Shown: piece after piece, positions 55,363 to 62,068 of the stretch
How positions within the stretch are numbered: the first letter of the stretch is position 1
Layout of the letters: each line of letters begins with the position of its first letter
NCBI RefSeq assembly: GCF_000179595.2
Contig: NZ_JH556653.1
Coordinates: 1,299,261-1,363,260, forward strand
Source of the DNA: Acetivibrio cellulolyticus CD2
GTDB taxonomy: Bacteria; Bacillota; Clostridia; Acetivibrionales; Acetivibrionaceae
DNA length: 64,000 bases
Direction: 5' to 3'
Notes under the pieces: generated by a model
What the model was told of the DNA's origin: nothing
What the model saw: only the letters and a program-made list of their open reading frames with translations
The model's database searches: none
Position numbers and translations under genes: made by a program

Positions 55363-56139
55363 ATGAAGAATAGGTTTCTGAAATTATTAATAATTATTTT
55401 TATTTCATGGGTTCTTGTTGGATGTAGTAATAAGGATAAAATACAAAATAATCCATCGTCAGATCAACCTAAAAAATCTCAAACAGTAAGTGTCATGAGA
55501 ACTGATAAAAATAGTCCAGAAGAAACTATTAATGATTTTTTCTTTAAAGATATTCCTAAAAAAAAGCAATACGTTTATGAAGGAACTATATGGGGTGAAG
55601 CTTTAATTGCAAAAGAACAGTCTGAAGAGGCATACAGTGTAGAAGAGGTTAAAATAAAGGCAAATCTTACAATAACGGATATTTCTAAATTAATTGAAGG
55701 TAAAATATATGAATTGGATTTTACTATTCTTGGTGAAAAAGTTAGTCCTGCTTTTCGGGAACAGAAGCTTTTTTTATGGGTAACTAGGGAAGAAATATAT
55801 GAACTTAGTCCAACAGAGAACTTTAATACAAAGGACCTTATTATCGATGGAAGATTTGACGACTTAGCTTATGCAAAGATTCTTGAGAAAACCGGACAAT
55901 TACCAAGCGATGATAAAAATTTAATTCGGTTTTGTTACAAAGATATGAATTTTAAAGATTCAGAAAACCCGTTATTGCAAACAGAAATATCAGTAAAAAA
56001 TAATATTTGTACTTATAATAGAACACACAATTCAGGACATTTTGAAAAATATGTGTGGGAAATTCATGAGGGTCTTACCTATTACTCTTTGGGATATGGT
56101 GCTAAAAAATCAGGAATGAGGTTAATGTACGTTAAATGA
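55363..56139 (+). CDS. Lipoprotein of unknown function
   Basis: 258 residues from the ATG at 55363 (GGGGG upstream), not the longer frame from 55264. The lipobox is clear: LLIIIFISWVLVGC, Cys at residue 20. The mature part begins with Asn, Lys and Ser-rich sequence, then a globular domain with KKQYVYEGTIWGEALIAKEQ and GRFDDLAYAKILEKTGQLPS, ending YSLGYGAKKSGMRLMYV. No family recognised. It stands between palindromic spacers. Confidence 0.75.
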   Translation: MKNRFLKLLIIIFISWVLVGCSNKDKIQNNPSSDQPKKSQTVSVMRTDKNSPEETINDFFFKDIPKKKQYVYEGTIWGEALIAKEQSEEAYSVEEVKIKANLTITDISKLIEGKIYELDFTILGEKVSPAFREQKLFLWVTREEIYELSPTENFNTKDLIIDGRFDDLAYAKILEKTGQLPSDDKNLIRFCYKDMNFKDSENPLLQTEISVKNNICTYNRTHNSGHFEKYVWEIHEGLTYYSLGYGAKKSGMRLMYVK

Positions 56140-56256
56140 TATTGGATGTTAAAAAATACTGGAAGTATTGTTTTACGGTGAAATTCCACTGTGGATTCAG
56201 GATTGTTTTAGGGGCATCCATCCGTGCGCCAGTTATTTAATATATGGAGGCTTACT

Positions 56257-56745
56257 GTGAATAGTAAGAAATTTATATTTATTTTAATAGCTATACTTGT
56301 TGTACTTATTTTGATCAGTTACTTTTATTATCCAATTATAAATTATACTTATTCTTCTTTAGATATAGTAAAAACTGTTCAATATGACCCAAGGAAAATA
56401 AAGGGAATAGAAGTATTTCCTTTAGAAACCGATGGTATTAAAGAGTTAGATATTAAGGATAGTCAAAAAATTGAGGAGTTTGCAGGCTTTATAAATTCAT
56501 TAAGATTTAGAAAGCTAAGAGAAGCAGGTTTAATCGGTGGGGAAACACCACAAATAATGCTTGTTTTTACTTTTAACGATGGCACTAAAGAAAGCCTCGA
56601 CATTCGTTATGCTAAGACAAGAGGCATTATAAATGAAATAATGAATGACTCATATTTGTTAATAGAATATGATAGAAACCCCTATAGATGTGTTAATTTT
56701 AGTTATGAAGGCTTTGAAGATAATATAAATAAATTTATCAATTAA
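56257..56745 (+). CDS. Membrane-anchored hypothetical protein (GTG start)
   Basis: 162 residues from a GTG at 56257 with GGAGG six bases upstream; the frame's earlier GTG at 56224 has no ribosome binding site. One N-terminal helix (FIFILIAILVVLILISYFYY) is followed by an extracytoplasmic domain with IKGIEVFPLETDGIKELDIK and MLVFTFNDGTKESLDIRYAK, a pattern seen in small clostridial surface proteins with beta-sandwich folds. Function unknown. Followed by a terminator at 56781. Confidence 0.7.
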   Translation: MNSKKFIFILIAILVVLILISYFYYPIINYTYSSLDIVKTVQYDPRKIKGIEVFPLETDGIKELDIKDSQKIEEFAGFINSLRFRKLREAGLIGGETPQIMLVFTFNDGTKESLDIRYAKTRGIINEIMNDSYLLIEYDRNPYRCVNFSYEGFEDNINKFIN

Positions 56746-56780
56746 TTATATTTTCAGAATATGAAAGCTAGGTGCAATTG

Positions 56781-56806
56781 CCGTGACATCCTTGTCACGG
56801 TTTTCG
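56781..56806 (+). terminator. Terminator hairpin
   Basis: Perfect 8-bp stem CCGTGACA / TGTCACGG with a 4-base loop, followed by TTTTC. 35 bp after the preceding gene. Confidence 0.75.
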
Positions 56807-56883
56807 GGTAAGGGTTTGAAGTTTTAGTTCACGTAAGTTTTATTATGCAAAGTAGAAATTTATATTTTATACGAGGTTATTAA

Positions 56884-57198
56884 ATGAGAAATGGTATCTT
56901 TAAAAAAATCTCTATTTTAGTTTTTTCGTGTATTATTACCTTAGGGATATTATCAAGTTGCTCACGAGTGGATATGTTAGACTTCACAACAAATCGTGAT
57001 GACAAGGTCTTTCGTGAAATGTTAGATAAGGTGTTTGTGGCACTGGATAACAAAGATAAAGAAGGGCTGAAATCACTCTTTGCCGTCTCTGCCATTAAAA
57101 AGAACTCAGACATTGACAGCCAAATCAATACTTTTTTTCAAGTATATAAAGGTCCATCAAAAATCGAGCATATTGATCTTCAGGAGACTGACACCTGA
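56884..57198 (+). CDS. DUF5104-like lipoprotein, probably truncated by a frameshift
   Basis: 104 residues. Lipoprotein signal with lipobox LGILSSC, then FREMLDKVFVALDNKDKEGL-KSLFAVSAIKKNSDID and NTFFQVYKGPSKIEHIDL, typical of the N-terminal half of DUF5104 (NTF2-like) lipoproteins, which usually run to about 200 residues. Here the frame ends at QETDT. Coding sequence continues at once in another frame (57188-57736), so this is likely the 5' part of a broken or fused gene. ACGAGGTTATTAA gives a weak ribosome binding site. Function unknown. Confidence 0.7.
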   Translation: MRNGIFKKISILVFSCIITLGILSSCSRVDMLDFTTNRDDKVFREMLDKVFVALDNKDKEGLKSLFAVSAIKKNSDIDSQINTFFQVYKGPSKIEHIDLQETDT

Positions 57199-57736
57199 TG
57201 AGCTTAGGTCAGTCGCCGAGAAGAACGATGCCTTCAATAAATTCGTATCTGTCATAGGCGAACCGAACTGTTCGTGGACAGTTTATGAATATTATTATTA
57301 CGAACTTGATAACGGCTTGTTTGCTGTGTGCAAGCTGGATCATGAAGTCCGTCCCAGAGATTCTTCCGGCTATGCTGTAAAGCCTAAATCTATAGTAGCT
57401 ATTTATATTGCAGATGAAAAAGACGATATTGAAACCATTTGGATGGCGGACGATATTGTTAAGGTAAATGGTAGGTATCGTTATTTCTCACCCGTTAAAA
57501 GAGAACTGTCTGAGGATTTTTTCAAATCTTTCGCAACGAGCAGCCACAGTTTAAGTAAACTGAAAGAGGAAATCGGACCGCCAAATACTGATGAAACATG
57601 GTATTGTTATTACAAGTTGGCAGATAACCGCTTTGTTGGATGTCACTATTCAGGTGACGATATAGAGGAGTTTTATGTTGCAGATTCAAAAGATAAGTTA
57701 TACACAATTTGGGAAGCAAAATCTTCTTCTAAATAA
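57188..57736 (+). pseudogene. Out-of-frame 3' part: tandem ~85-residue repeat protein
   Basis: This frame (LTPDELRSVAEKNDAFNKFV..) has no plausible start codon, begins exactly where the DUF5104-like frame ends, and reads to 57736. It encodes two copies of one unit: FVSVIGEPNCSWTVYEYYYY.. IYIADEKDDIETIW and SLSKLKEEIGPPNTDETWYC.. FYVADSKDKLYTIW. The repeat resembles small BamE/SmpA-like lipoprotein folds, but this is weak. Either a one-base shift separates it from the upstream lipoprotein, or a deletion fused two genes. Confidence 0.55.
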
Positions 57737-58004
57737 TTTCTTGAAGATTAAGGACGGATATAACACTTAGGTGAGTTTCCACAGCCGGCGTCGCGCCATG
57801 TACACGATATATGGAATTCCCTGCTTTGCTGCCTTTTATAGTTGATTTGTAATCCTTTGCGAGGAGGAGGGTTTGGAAGCAACGCGCAAGACCTCCCAAT
57901 ATACAGGCACACAGTTTATATATAAACAACGTATATATGCCTTATATTAAGCTTTTCATAAACCAAGTTAAGATAAACGCAAAAAACTGCCAATACCCCT
58001 ATAT
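57737..58004. other. GC-richer palindromic spacer
   Basis: Between a plus-strand remnant and the convergent DUF2935 gene. It contains AGCCGGCGTCGCGCC near 57782 (compare AGCCGGCATCG at 49030) and GGAGG...GACCTCCC arms near 57860-57899. No ORF supported. Confidence 0.35.
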
Positions 58005-58745
58005 TTAAAAGCTCCTAATTTTTTGCAGGTAATAGTTTTCCTCTCTAATCATATGGTCAGGCGTTAATGCTTTGAGAATTCCTAAAACTTTGCATTTAAG
58101 CTTTAACTCTCTAACCTTATTCAGATAGCAAACAAATTCTTCTATTTTCTTTTTCGCTTCTTCATTTAGATGCTTAAGTGCTCCAAGTCCTGTTCTTTCA
58201 AGCATCTTGCTGAGTTCATCAGTCTTTATTGCCAACGCATTGAAACATTTCTCAAAATCTTGAGCTTCATAGATAAGGCACTTTTCCGTCGGATCAAGAT
58301 CACTTGCTATTATAGCTGCATGCCCTGCTGCATCTGGAATCCAGAGATTGTGGAAATTCAAATTCTCTAAAACAGTATTTTTATGAGCATTGATTTGTAA
58401 ATTGCAAAGAATTATATAAAATTCCATGGCCTCATTTATCATATGATTATAAAATGTCGGTGGAAGGCTTGTATTTAACTGGCACTCAAGTAATCTTTTA
58501 AGTAAAACTCTTTTAAAGTTTATAAAGTTTACTAATAGATTCATACATTCATGTAAAATTGAATCGATATTATTTATTTCATCAAAACTATTTGAAATTT
58601 TATGCAATTTAGAAAAAGACTCTTTATAATAGTTTGCGAGGTATATTGCTTCCTGTTCATTATAGGATAATGACATGAGTATAAACTCTCCATGATCTCT
58701 CAAAATACCGGTCCAAAATCTGATTTCATCAATCGGCTTTAGCAT
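58005..58745 (-). CDS. DUF2935 domain protein
   Basis: 246 residues from the ATG at 58745 (GGAGGAACC upstream), preferred over the long frame from 58916. All-helical; the pattern EIRFWTGILRDHGEFILMSL with later DPTEKCLIYEAQDFEKCFNA and AHKNTVLENL matches DUF2935, a two-repeat four-helix-bundle family in spore-forming Firmicutes. His and Glu residues in the helices could bind a metal. Function unknown, cytoplasmic or spore-associated. It is divergent from a YmaF-like remnant. Confidence 0.88.
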   Translation of the reverse strand: MLKPIDEIRFWTGILRDHGEFILMSLSYNEQEAIYLANYYKESFSKLHKISNSFDEINNIDSILHECMNLLVNFINFKRVLLKRLLECQLNTSLPPTFYNHMINEAMEFYIILCNLQINAHKNTVLENLNFHNLWIPDAAGHAAIIASDLDPTEKCLIYEAQDFEKCFNALAIKTDELSKMLERTGLGALKHLNEEAKKKIEEFVCYLNKVRELKLKCKVLGILKALTPDHMIREENYYLQKIRSF

Positions 58746-58938
58746 AGGAAGGGTTCCTCCAATCAAAATGATACTATATTGTATGGTATATAACGAAATA
58801 AAGTTACATAACTCAAATTTTAATATTTTTGTATAAGTATCATTTAAGTAAGTAGGGGTCTCTTTATTCGGCTTGTTAATTGGCTTCTTATGTAACAAAT
58901 CAACTATGATTAACATAAAATGTTATGAGGTGATTAAA

Positions 58939-59034
58939 ATGCTAAATGAATTACATACTCATAATTTCCACGGAGTAACTACGTTTGACAGTGGGCATGT
59001 TCATTAGTATGCAGGACAAACTAGTGTAGAGTAA
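58939..59034 (+). pseudogene. YmaF-family remnant with in-frame TAG
   Basis: MLNELHTHNFHGVTTFDSGH-VH, then TAG (59005-59007), then YAGQTSVE and TAA. The His-rich pattern with repeated 'F/Y-x-G-x-T' and 'GH-H' is that of YmaF-like proteins, which would have Tyr at the TAG (HVHYYAGQTS). It has a good ribosome binding site (GAGGTGAT). The product would be only 22 residues, against about 100 or more in intact members, so it is a decayed gene. Confidence 0.5.
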
Positions 59035-59079
59035 CACTTCCTATCAAGCCGAATAAATTATATTGAGAGGAGTATTTTT

Positions 59080-59412
59080 ATGTATAGGATTGAAATTGAC
59101 ACACAAAAAAGGGTATTAACCCTATTCAATGATAACAATTTGGTAAAGAGATATCCTGTTGCAGTAGGAAAGCCTTCTACTCCAACTCCACCCGGGAACT
59201 GGACCATAATTAAAAAAGGCTTGTGGGGAGCACAGTTTGGCGGGCACTTCATGCAGCTTAGCGTTCCGTGGGGAATCTACGGTATCCATGGAACCGATAA
59301 GCCATGGTCTATATCACAAGCAGTAAGTCACGGATGTGTACGAATGTACAGTCCTGATGCGGGTGAGCTTTATAATATGGTTCCCATCGGCACGCCTGTG
59401 CACATTTATTAG
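59080..59412 (+). CDS. Minimal L,D-transpeptidase (YkuD domain)
   Basis: 110 residues, little more than the catalytic domain. HGTDKPWSI with H70 and the signature SHGCVRM (83-89; catalytic Cys86, Arg88) are intact. YkuD enzymes make 3-3 crosslinks in peptidoglycan or attach proteins. No signal peptide or LysM domain is present, which is unusual for a wall enzyme but is seen in some spore or forespore forms. GAGAGGAG ribosome binding site. It stands alone between a YmaF remnant and the QueG-like fragment gene. Confidence 0.93.
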   Translation: MYRIEIDTQKRVLTLFNDNNLVKRYPVAVGKPSTPTPPGNWTIIKKGLWGAQFGGHFMQLSVPWGIYGIHGTDKPWSISQAVSHGCVRMYSPDAGELYNMVPIGTPVHIY

Positions 59413-59679
59413 AGGATGAAGAGATATAAATAATTGGTTTTCTAACTTTGTCAGTATTGATTCTGCAATAAACGTTTTGGAAAATAACGACAGCTAAATA
59501 ACGCTATTTTGATCACTCATTATTATATTCATTGTTTAAGTCCTTTGAAATCTGCAAAACTATAAAATCCTTTAAAATCAAATTTTATAAGAAAAGTGCT
59601 TCTGATAGGAGGTTTGTATTTATTCTAAAATAATGTTTATACTATAACATTAACGCTCATAAAATACTCAAATTAAAGG

Positions 59680-60078
59680 ATGTTTAAATTGGAGAACAAT
59701 GATTTAATTAATAAAATATATAAACTCAGTGATAAATATAACGTTATTTTAAAAGGCAATATTGTAATCTGTGGAAATGTTAATTGTGTATTATTTGGCC
59801 ACTATTGCAAAAGTACATTGTTTTATAAGGATCTTTTTAAAGTTACGAAAGATACTTTAAGCGTAAATAAGGTTGCAAATAAAAACTTAAAGGAAATGAA
59901 AAAGCTTATAAAACAATATGGCTATAAAAAGGTATGGACCAAAGGCGTATTTTCTTTATATGGAGATTTAAGACCTTTGGCAGAAAAAGCAGGATTCGGT
60001 AAATGGTCTGAAAACGGATTGATTTCACACCAAAAATATGGAACTAATTTTTTGGTTTCGGCAATATTTTATAAGTAA
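59680..60078 (+). CDS. Small protein with a QueG/epoxyqueuosine-reductase-like segment
   Basis: 132 residues. The C-terminal part (DLRPLAEKAGFGKWSENGLI then SHQKYGTNFLVSAIF) matches the segment found just before the ferredoxin part of QueG-like and related iron-sulfur reductases. The 4Fe-4S Cys clusters and cobalamin domain are absent. The N-terminal 75 residues (NVILKGNIVICGNVNCVLF) are not recognised. It may be a stand-alone small family or a leftover of a larger enzyme. The start is uncertain; the ATG at 59680 has only AAAGG next to it. Confidence 0.6.
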   Translation: MFKLENNDLINKIYKLSDKYNVILKGNIVICGNVNCVLFGHYCKSTLFYKDLFKVTKDTLSVNKVANKNLKEMKKLIKQYGYKKVWTKGVFSLYGDLRPLAEKAGFGKWSENGLISHQKYGTNFLVSAIFYK

Positions 60079-60268
60079 GTAGTTACCTTTCTTTGTAAGA
60101 AAATCAAGTGAAGTAAAGGGGAAATCTTTCACAGAATGCCTGTCAGCATCACTACCATGTACTACTCAGGCTCATTAAAATTTTTTATTGTTCCTTTGTT
60201 TATTATTTTTCATAAATATTTAATTTGTTATATAATTAATTCATCAGAAATTCGAAAGGTGATTGATA

Positions 60269-60361
60269 ATGTTTAAAATATTATCAAATGTTGTAAAGTG
60301 TATAGAAAAACATTATTTAGAAAACATCGCATGCAAAGCGTCGCGTCCTGCGACGGATTAG
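60269..60361 (+). CDS. Putative 30-residue peptide
   Basis: ATG at 60269, TAG at 60359-60361. MFKILSNVVKCIEKHYLENI then ACKASRPATD. GAAAGGTGATT ribosome binding site with good spacing. It ends in a GC-rich palindrome (CGTCGC / GCGACG, 60339-60355), unlike its AT-rich start, so the 3' end may be a remnant of insertion. No function assigned. Confidence 0.4.
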   Translation: MFKILSNVVKCIEKHYLENIACKASRPATD

Positions 60362-60414
60362 AAAGCATTGCATTGTAGTATTATTTGCTAGAATACTTAT
60401 TGTGAGGGGTTAAA

Positions 60415-60546
60415 ATGAAGTACACATTTATTTTATTGATATTTTTAGTTGTTATATTACTTATCTTTGTTTGTTACATGTTTATTAATAAGAGCGAGAG
60501 GAAGAACAATAAAATTGATGTCACTATTGGTAAGGAAAATCTATAG
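60415..60546 (+). CDS. 43-residue single-pass membrane peptide
   Basis: ATG at 60415, TAG at 60544-60546. One helix (FILLIFLVVILLIFVCYMFI), then a basic stop-transfer segment (NKSERKNNK) and a short tail. GTGAGGGGTTAAA ribosome binding site. Directly upstream of the ClpP remnant, so it could be the membrane start of what was once a membrane-bound ClpP-like protein. Alternatively it is an independent small protein. Confidence 0.5.
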   Translation: MKYTFILLIFLVVILLIFVCYMFINKSERKNNKIDVTIGKENL

Positions 60547-60566
60547 CTATCAATAAAACTTGTGGA

Positions 60567-60848
60567 ATGGCTGCATTTTTATTGTCATCAGGTACTAAAG
60601 GAAAAAGAATTGCTTTAGAAAATAGTAAGATAGTTATGGCGCCACTATCTGGGAAAAATACAAGTGATTTGAGTGATGCGCAAAAAAAATCTATTGAAAC
60701 TGTTATAAACAAAATGAATGAGATATGGTTAAAAAATACAGGACAAGACATTGCTAGAATAATAAATGATAGTGAAAACTTACGAGTATTTAATCAACAT
60801 GAAGCAAGAGATTATGGAATTATAGATAGAATTGGATTTGATAGTTAA
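60567..60848 (+). pseudogene. ClpP-like protease remnant (C-terminal half)
   Basis: 93 residues: AAFLLSSGTKGKRIALENSK-IVM, then NKMNEIWLKNTGQDIARI and RVFNQHEARDYGIIDRIG. These align by eye with the second half of ClpP: the segment after the catalytic Ser (GMAAS..AFLL.AG.KGKR), the KHTG-like helix and the EA.EYGLID end. The catalytic Ser region and all of the N-terminal half are gone; only CGMAAFL remains where GMAASM is expected. No plausible start. Decayed, non-functional as a protease. Confidence 0.75.
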
Positions 60849-60991
60849 GGTTGGGGGGATTAAATATCGCTACGTCCTTACGCCGATTATATGAGTAGGT
60901 CTTTGTAGAGTATAATTGGTAAGGATAAAATGGAAATTTCTCCGTAAACACCCAGCACAAAGGGTAACTTAGTATGTAAAGGGGATAAAAT

Positions 60992-61312
60992 ATGAAGTCT
61001 AAAGTTAAACGATTGCTTATTATAATAGTAACAATTGTAATCATAACTGTTTTGGTTTTGTATGCAAGAAATTACTATTATAATGGTGACCAAAAAGAAC
61101 ATGCCAGAGTTGCGGATATAGTTAAGGTTTATTTAGAAAATAAATATCCTGATAAAAAATTTATTGTAAAATATAAAAGTTATACGTTTTGGTATACATT
61201 ACGTGAGTTTACTGTTGCTACAGAAGATGACCCCCAAAGGGAGTATTCTATACTTACTGAACAGGATAAAATAACAATGGATGAATATTCAAATGCTGAA
61301 GAGTCGAAATAA
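60992..61312 (+). CDS. Small membrane-anchored protein (DUF3139-like)
   Basis: 106 residues. N-terminal helix (RLLIIIVTIVIITVLVLYAR) with a short extracytoplasmic domain: VADIVKVYLENKYPDKKFIV and TLREFTVATEDDPQREYSIL. The length, the YPDKKF segment and the Tyr/Phe pattern resemble DUF3139. Ribosome binding site AAAGGGGATAAA. Function unknown. Last intact gene of the accessory stretch before the discoidin protein. Confidence 0.7.
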   Translation: MKSKVKRLLIIIVTIVIITVLVLYARNYYYNGDQKEHARVADIVKVYLENKYPDKKFIVKYKSYTFWYTLREFTVATEDDPQREYSILTEQDKITMDEYSNAEESK

Positions 61313-61433
61313 AAAATGGCATAAATAGCTGTTTGGGAAATGGGTTTTTAAAAGAGCTTTTTTTATGTACAACTCTGGCTTTAAGGAGACATTTTATAGT
61401 TTTACAATGCTTTTGTTAAGATTGTTGCCTTAA

Positions 61434-61586
61434 GATGGAGGTCGCAGAAACAAAACAATAATAATATTATTGGCCGCAGCATCCGTGTTGCTCTTGCTTT
61501 GTGGGTCCGGTTCAGATCCGCCGCATACGCCACTTGGGGGGCAAGGCGGCGCCTCCTGCGCCGGTTGTGTAAGAAGGGCTATGTAG
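61434..61586 (+). pseudogene. Start-less lipoprotein-like frame in GC-rich islet
   Basis: The frame opens after a TAA (61431-61433) and ends with TAG at 61584-61586. It reads RRNKTIIILLAAASVLLLLC, then GSGSDPPHTPLGGQGGASC and AGCVRRAM: a basic start, a hydrophobic core and a lipobox-like LLLLC, then a Gly/Pro/Cys-rich tail. GGAGG is at 61437-61441, but no ATG, GTG or TTG lies at a usable distance in frame. Probably a decayed lipoprotein or peptide gene. Confidence 0.3.
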
Positions 61587-61747
61587 TTTTGAACAATACA
61601 CACATATTATTTTGTAACTGCTCAGGCATTCCATCTCGGGGGATGCCTGTGTTAATATCTAAACATGGTCTTTGACCCCATGTCTAAAGATAACTCAAAT
61701 AAAGGGATACCGTAGTGGAATCCCCATATCTTACAATTTAATAATTG

Positions 61748-61915
61748 CTAGAGTGTCTGAGGTATAAACGGTTCACCTTTTACCGCTTTCGCCAGACTTT
61801 CCATAACCTTTTGACCATTCTTTTTATAATAGGAAGAATATCTTGTTGGCTTAATAAGTATTTCAAAAAATGAGCTTTTGAAAAATCTCAAAGGTGAGTT
61901 AGAAACTGGTTATAA
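61748..61915 (-). pseudogene. C-terminal coding remnant
   Basis: Minus-strand frame without a start: SPLRFFKSSFFEILIKPTRY, then SSYYKKNGQKVMESLAKAVK and GEPFIPQTL before TAG. Coding-like composition. It is cut off by a stop at its 5' side near 61915. Family not recognised. Confidence 0.3.
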
Positions 61916-61978
61916 AAACAATAAGTATTGCCAATTAATGAGAAGTTTATGTATGAAACTTCAATAATTGGCAATACT
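61915..61978 (-). terminator. Long hairpin terminator of the discoidin gene
   Basis: Arms AGTATTGCCAATTA / TAATTGGCAATACT (perfect 14 bp) with an inner GAAGTTT...AAACTTC stem. On the minus strand, T-rich sequence (TTATTGTTTTTA) follows. About 90 bp after the gene's stop. Confidence 0.7.
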
Positions 61979-62042
61979 ATAGTTTTAGTCTTAATTTGGT
62001 ATCATCATTTTCTATTTCACCATTGAGGTTAATATCACTATA
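61977..62042 (-). pseudogene. Half-dockerin remnant downstream of the discoidin protein
   Basis: Minus-strand frame different from the upstream gene reads YSDINLNGEIENDDTKLRLK-L before a TAG. DINLNGEIENDD matches the dockerin calcium loop pattern D-x-N-x-D/N-G-x-I-x-x-x-D. It suggests the discoidin protein once ended in a dockerin that was cut off by a frameshift or stop. Confidence 0.4.
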
Positions 62043-62068
62043 TTATCAATGTATGAGCTGAACATGCA

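Larger units (their letters stand above)
61313..61922. other. Long spacer with GC-rich islet
   Basis: Contains, from left to right: AT-rich sequence; a GC-rich islet at 61470-61585 with a lipoprotein-like frame lacking a start codon (listed separately); two small hairpins (61634-61654 AGGCATTCC..GGATGCCT and 61714-61735); and a minus-strand coding remnant (61748-61915). No complete gene. Confidence 0.5.

Noticed and set aside
59005-59007. UAG read as pyrrolysine in the YmaF-like frame
   Set aside because: The rest of the frame is only nine codons long, and no pyrrolysine genes are visible in the window; a mutation is simpler.
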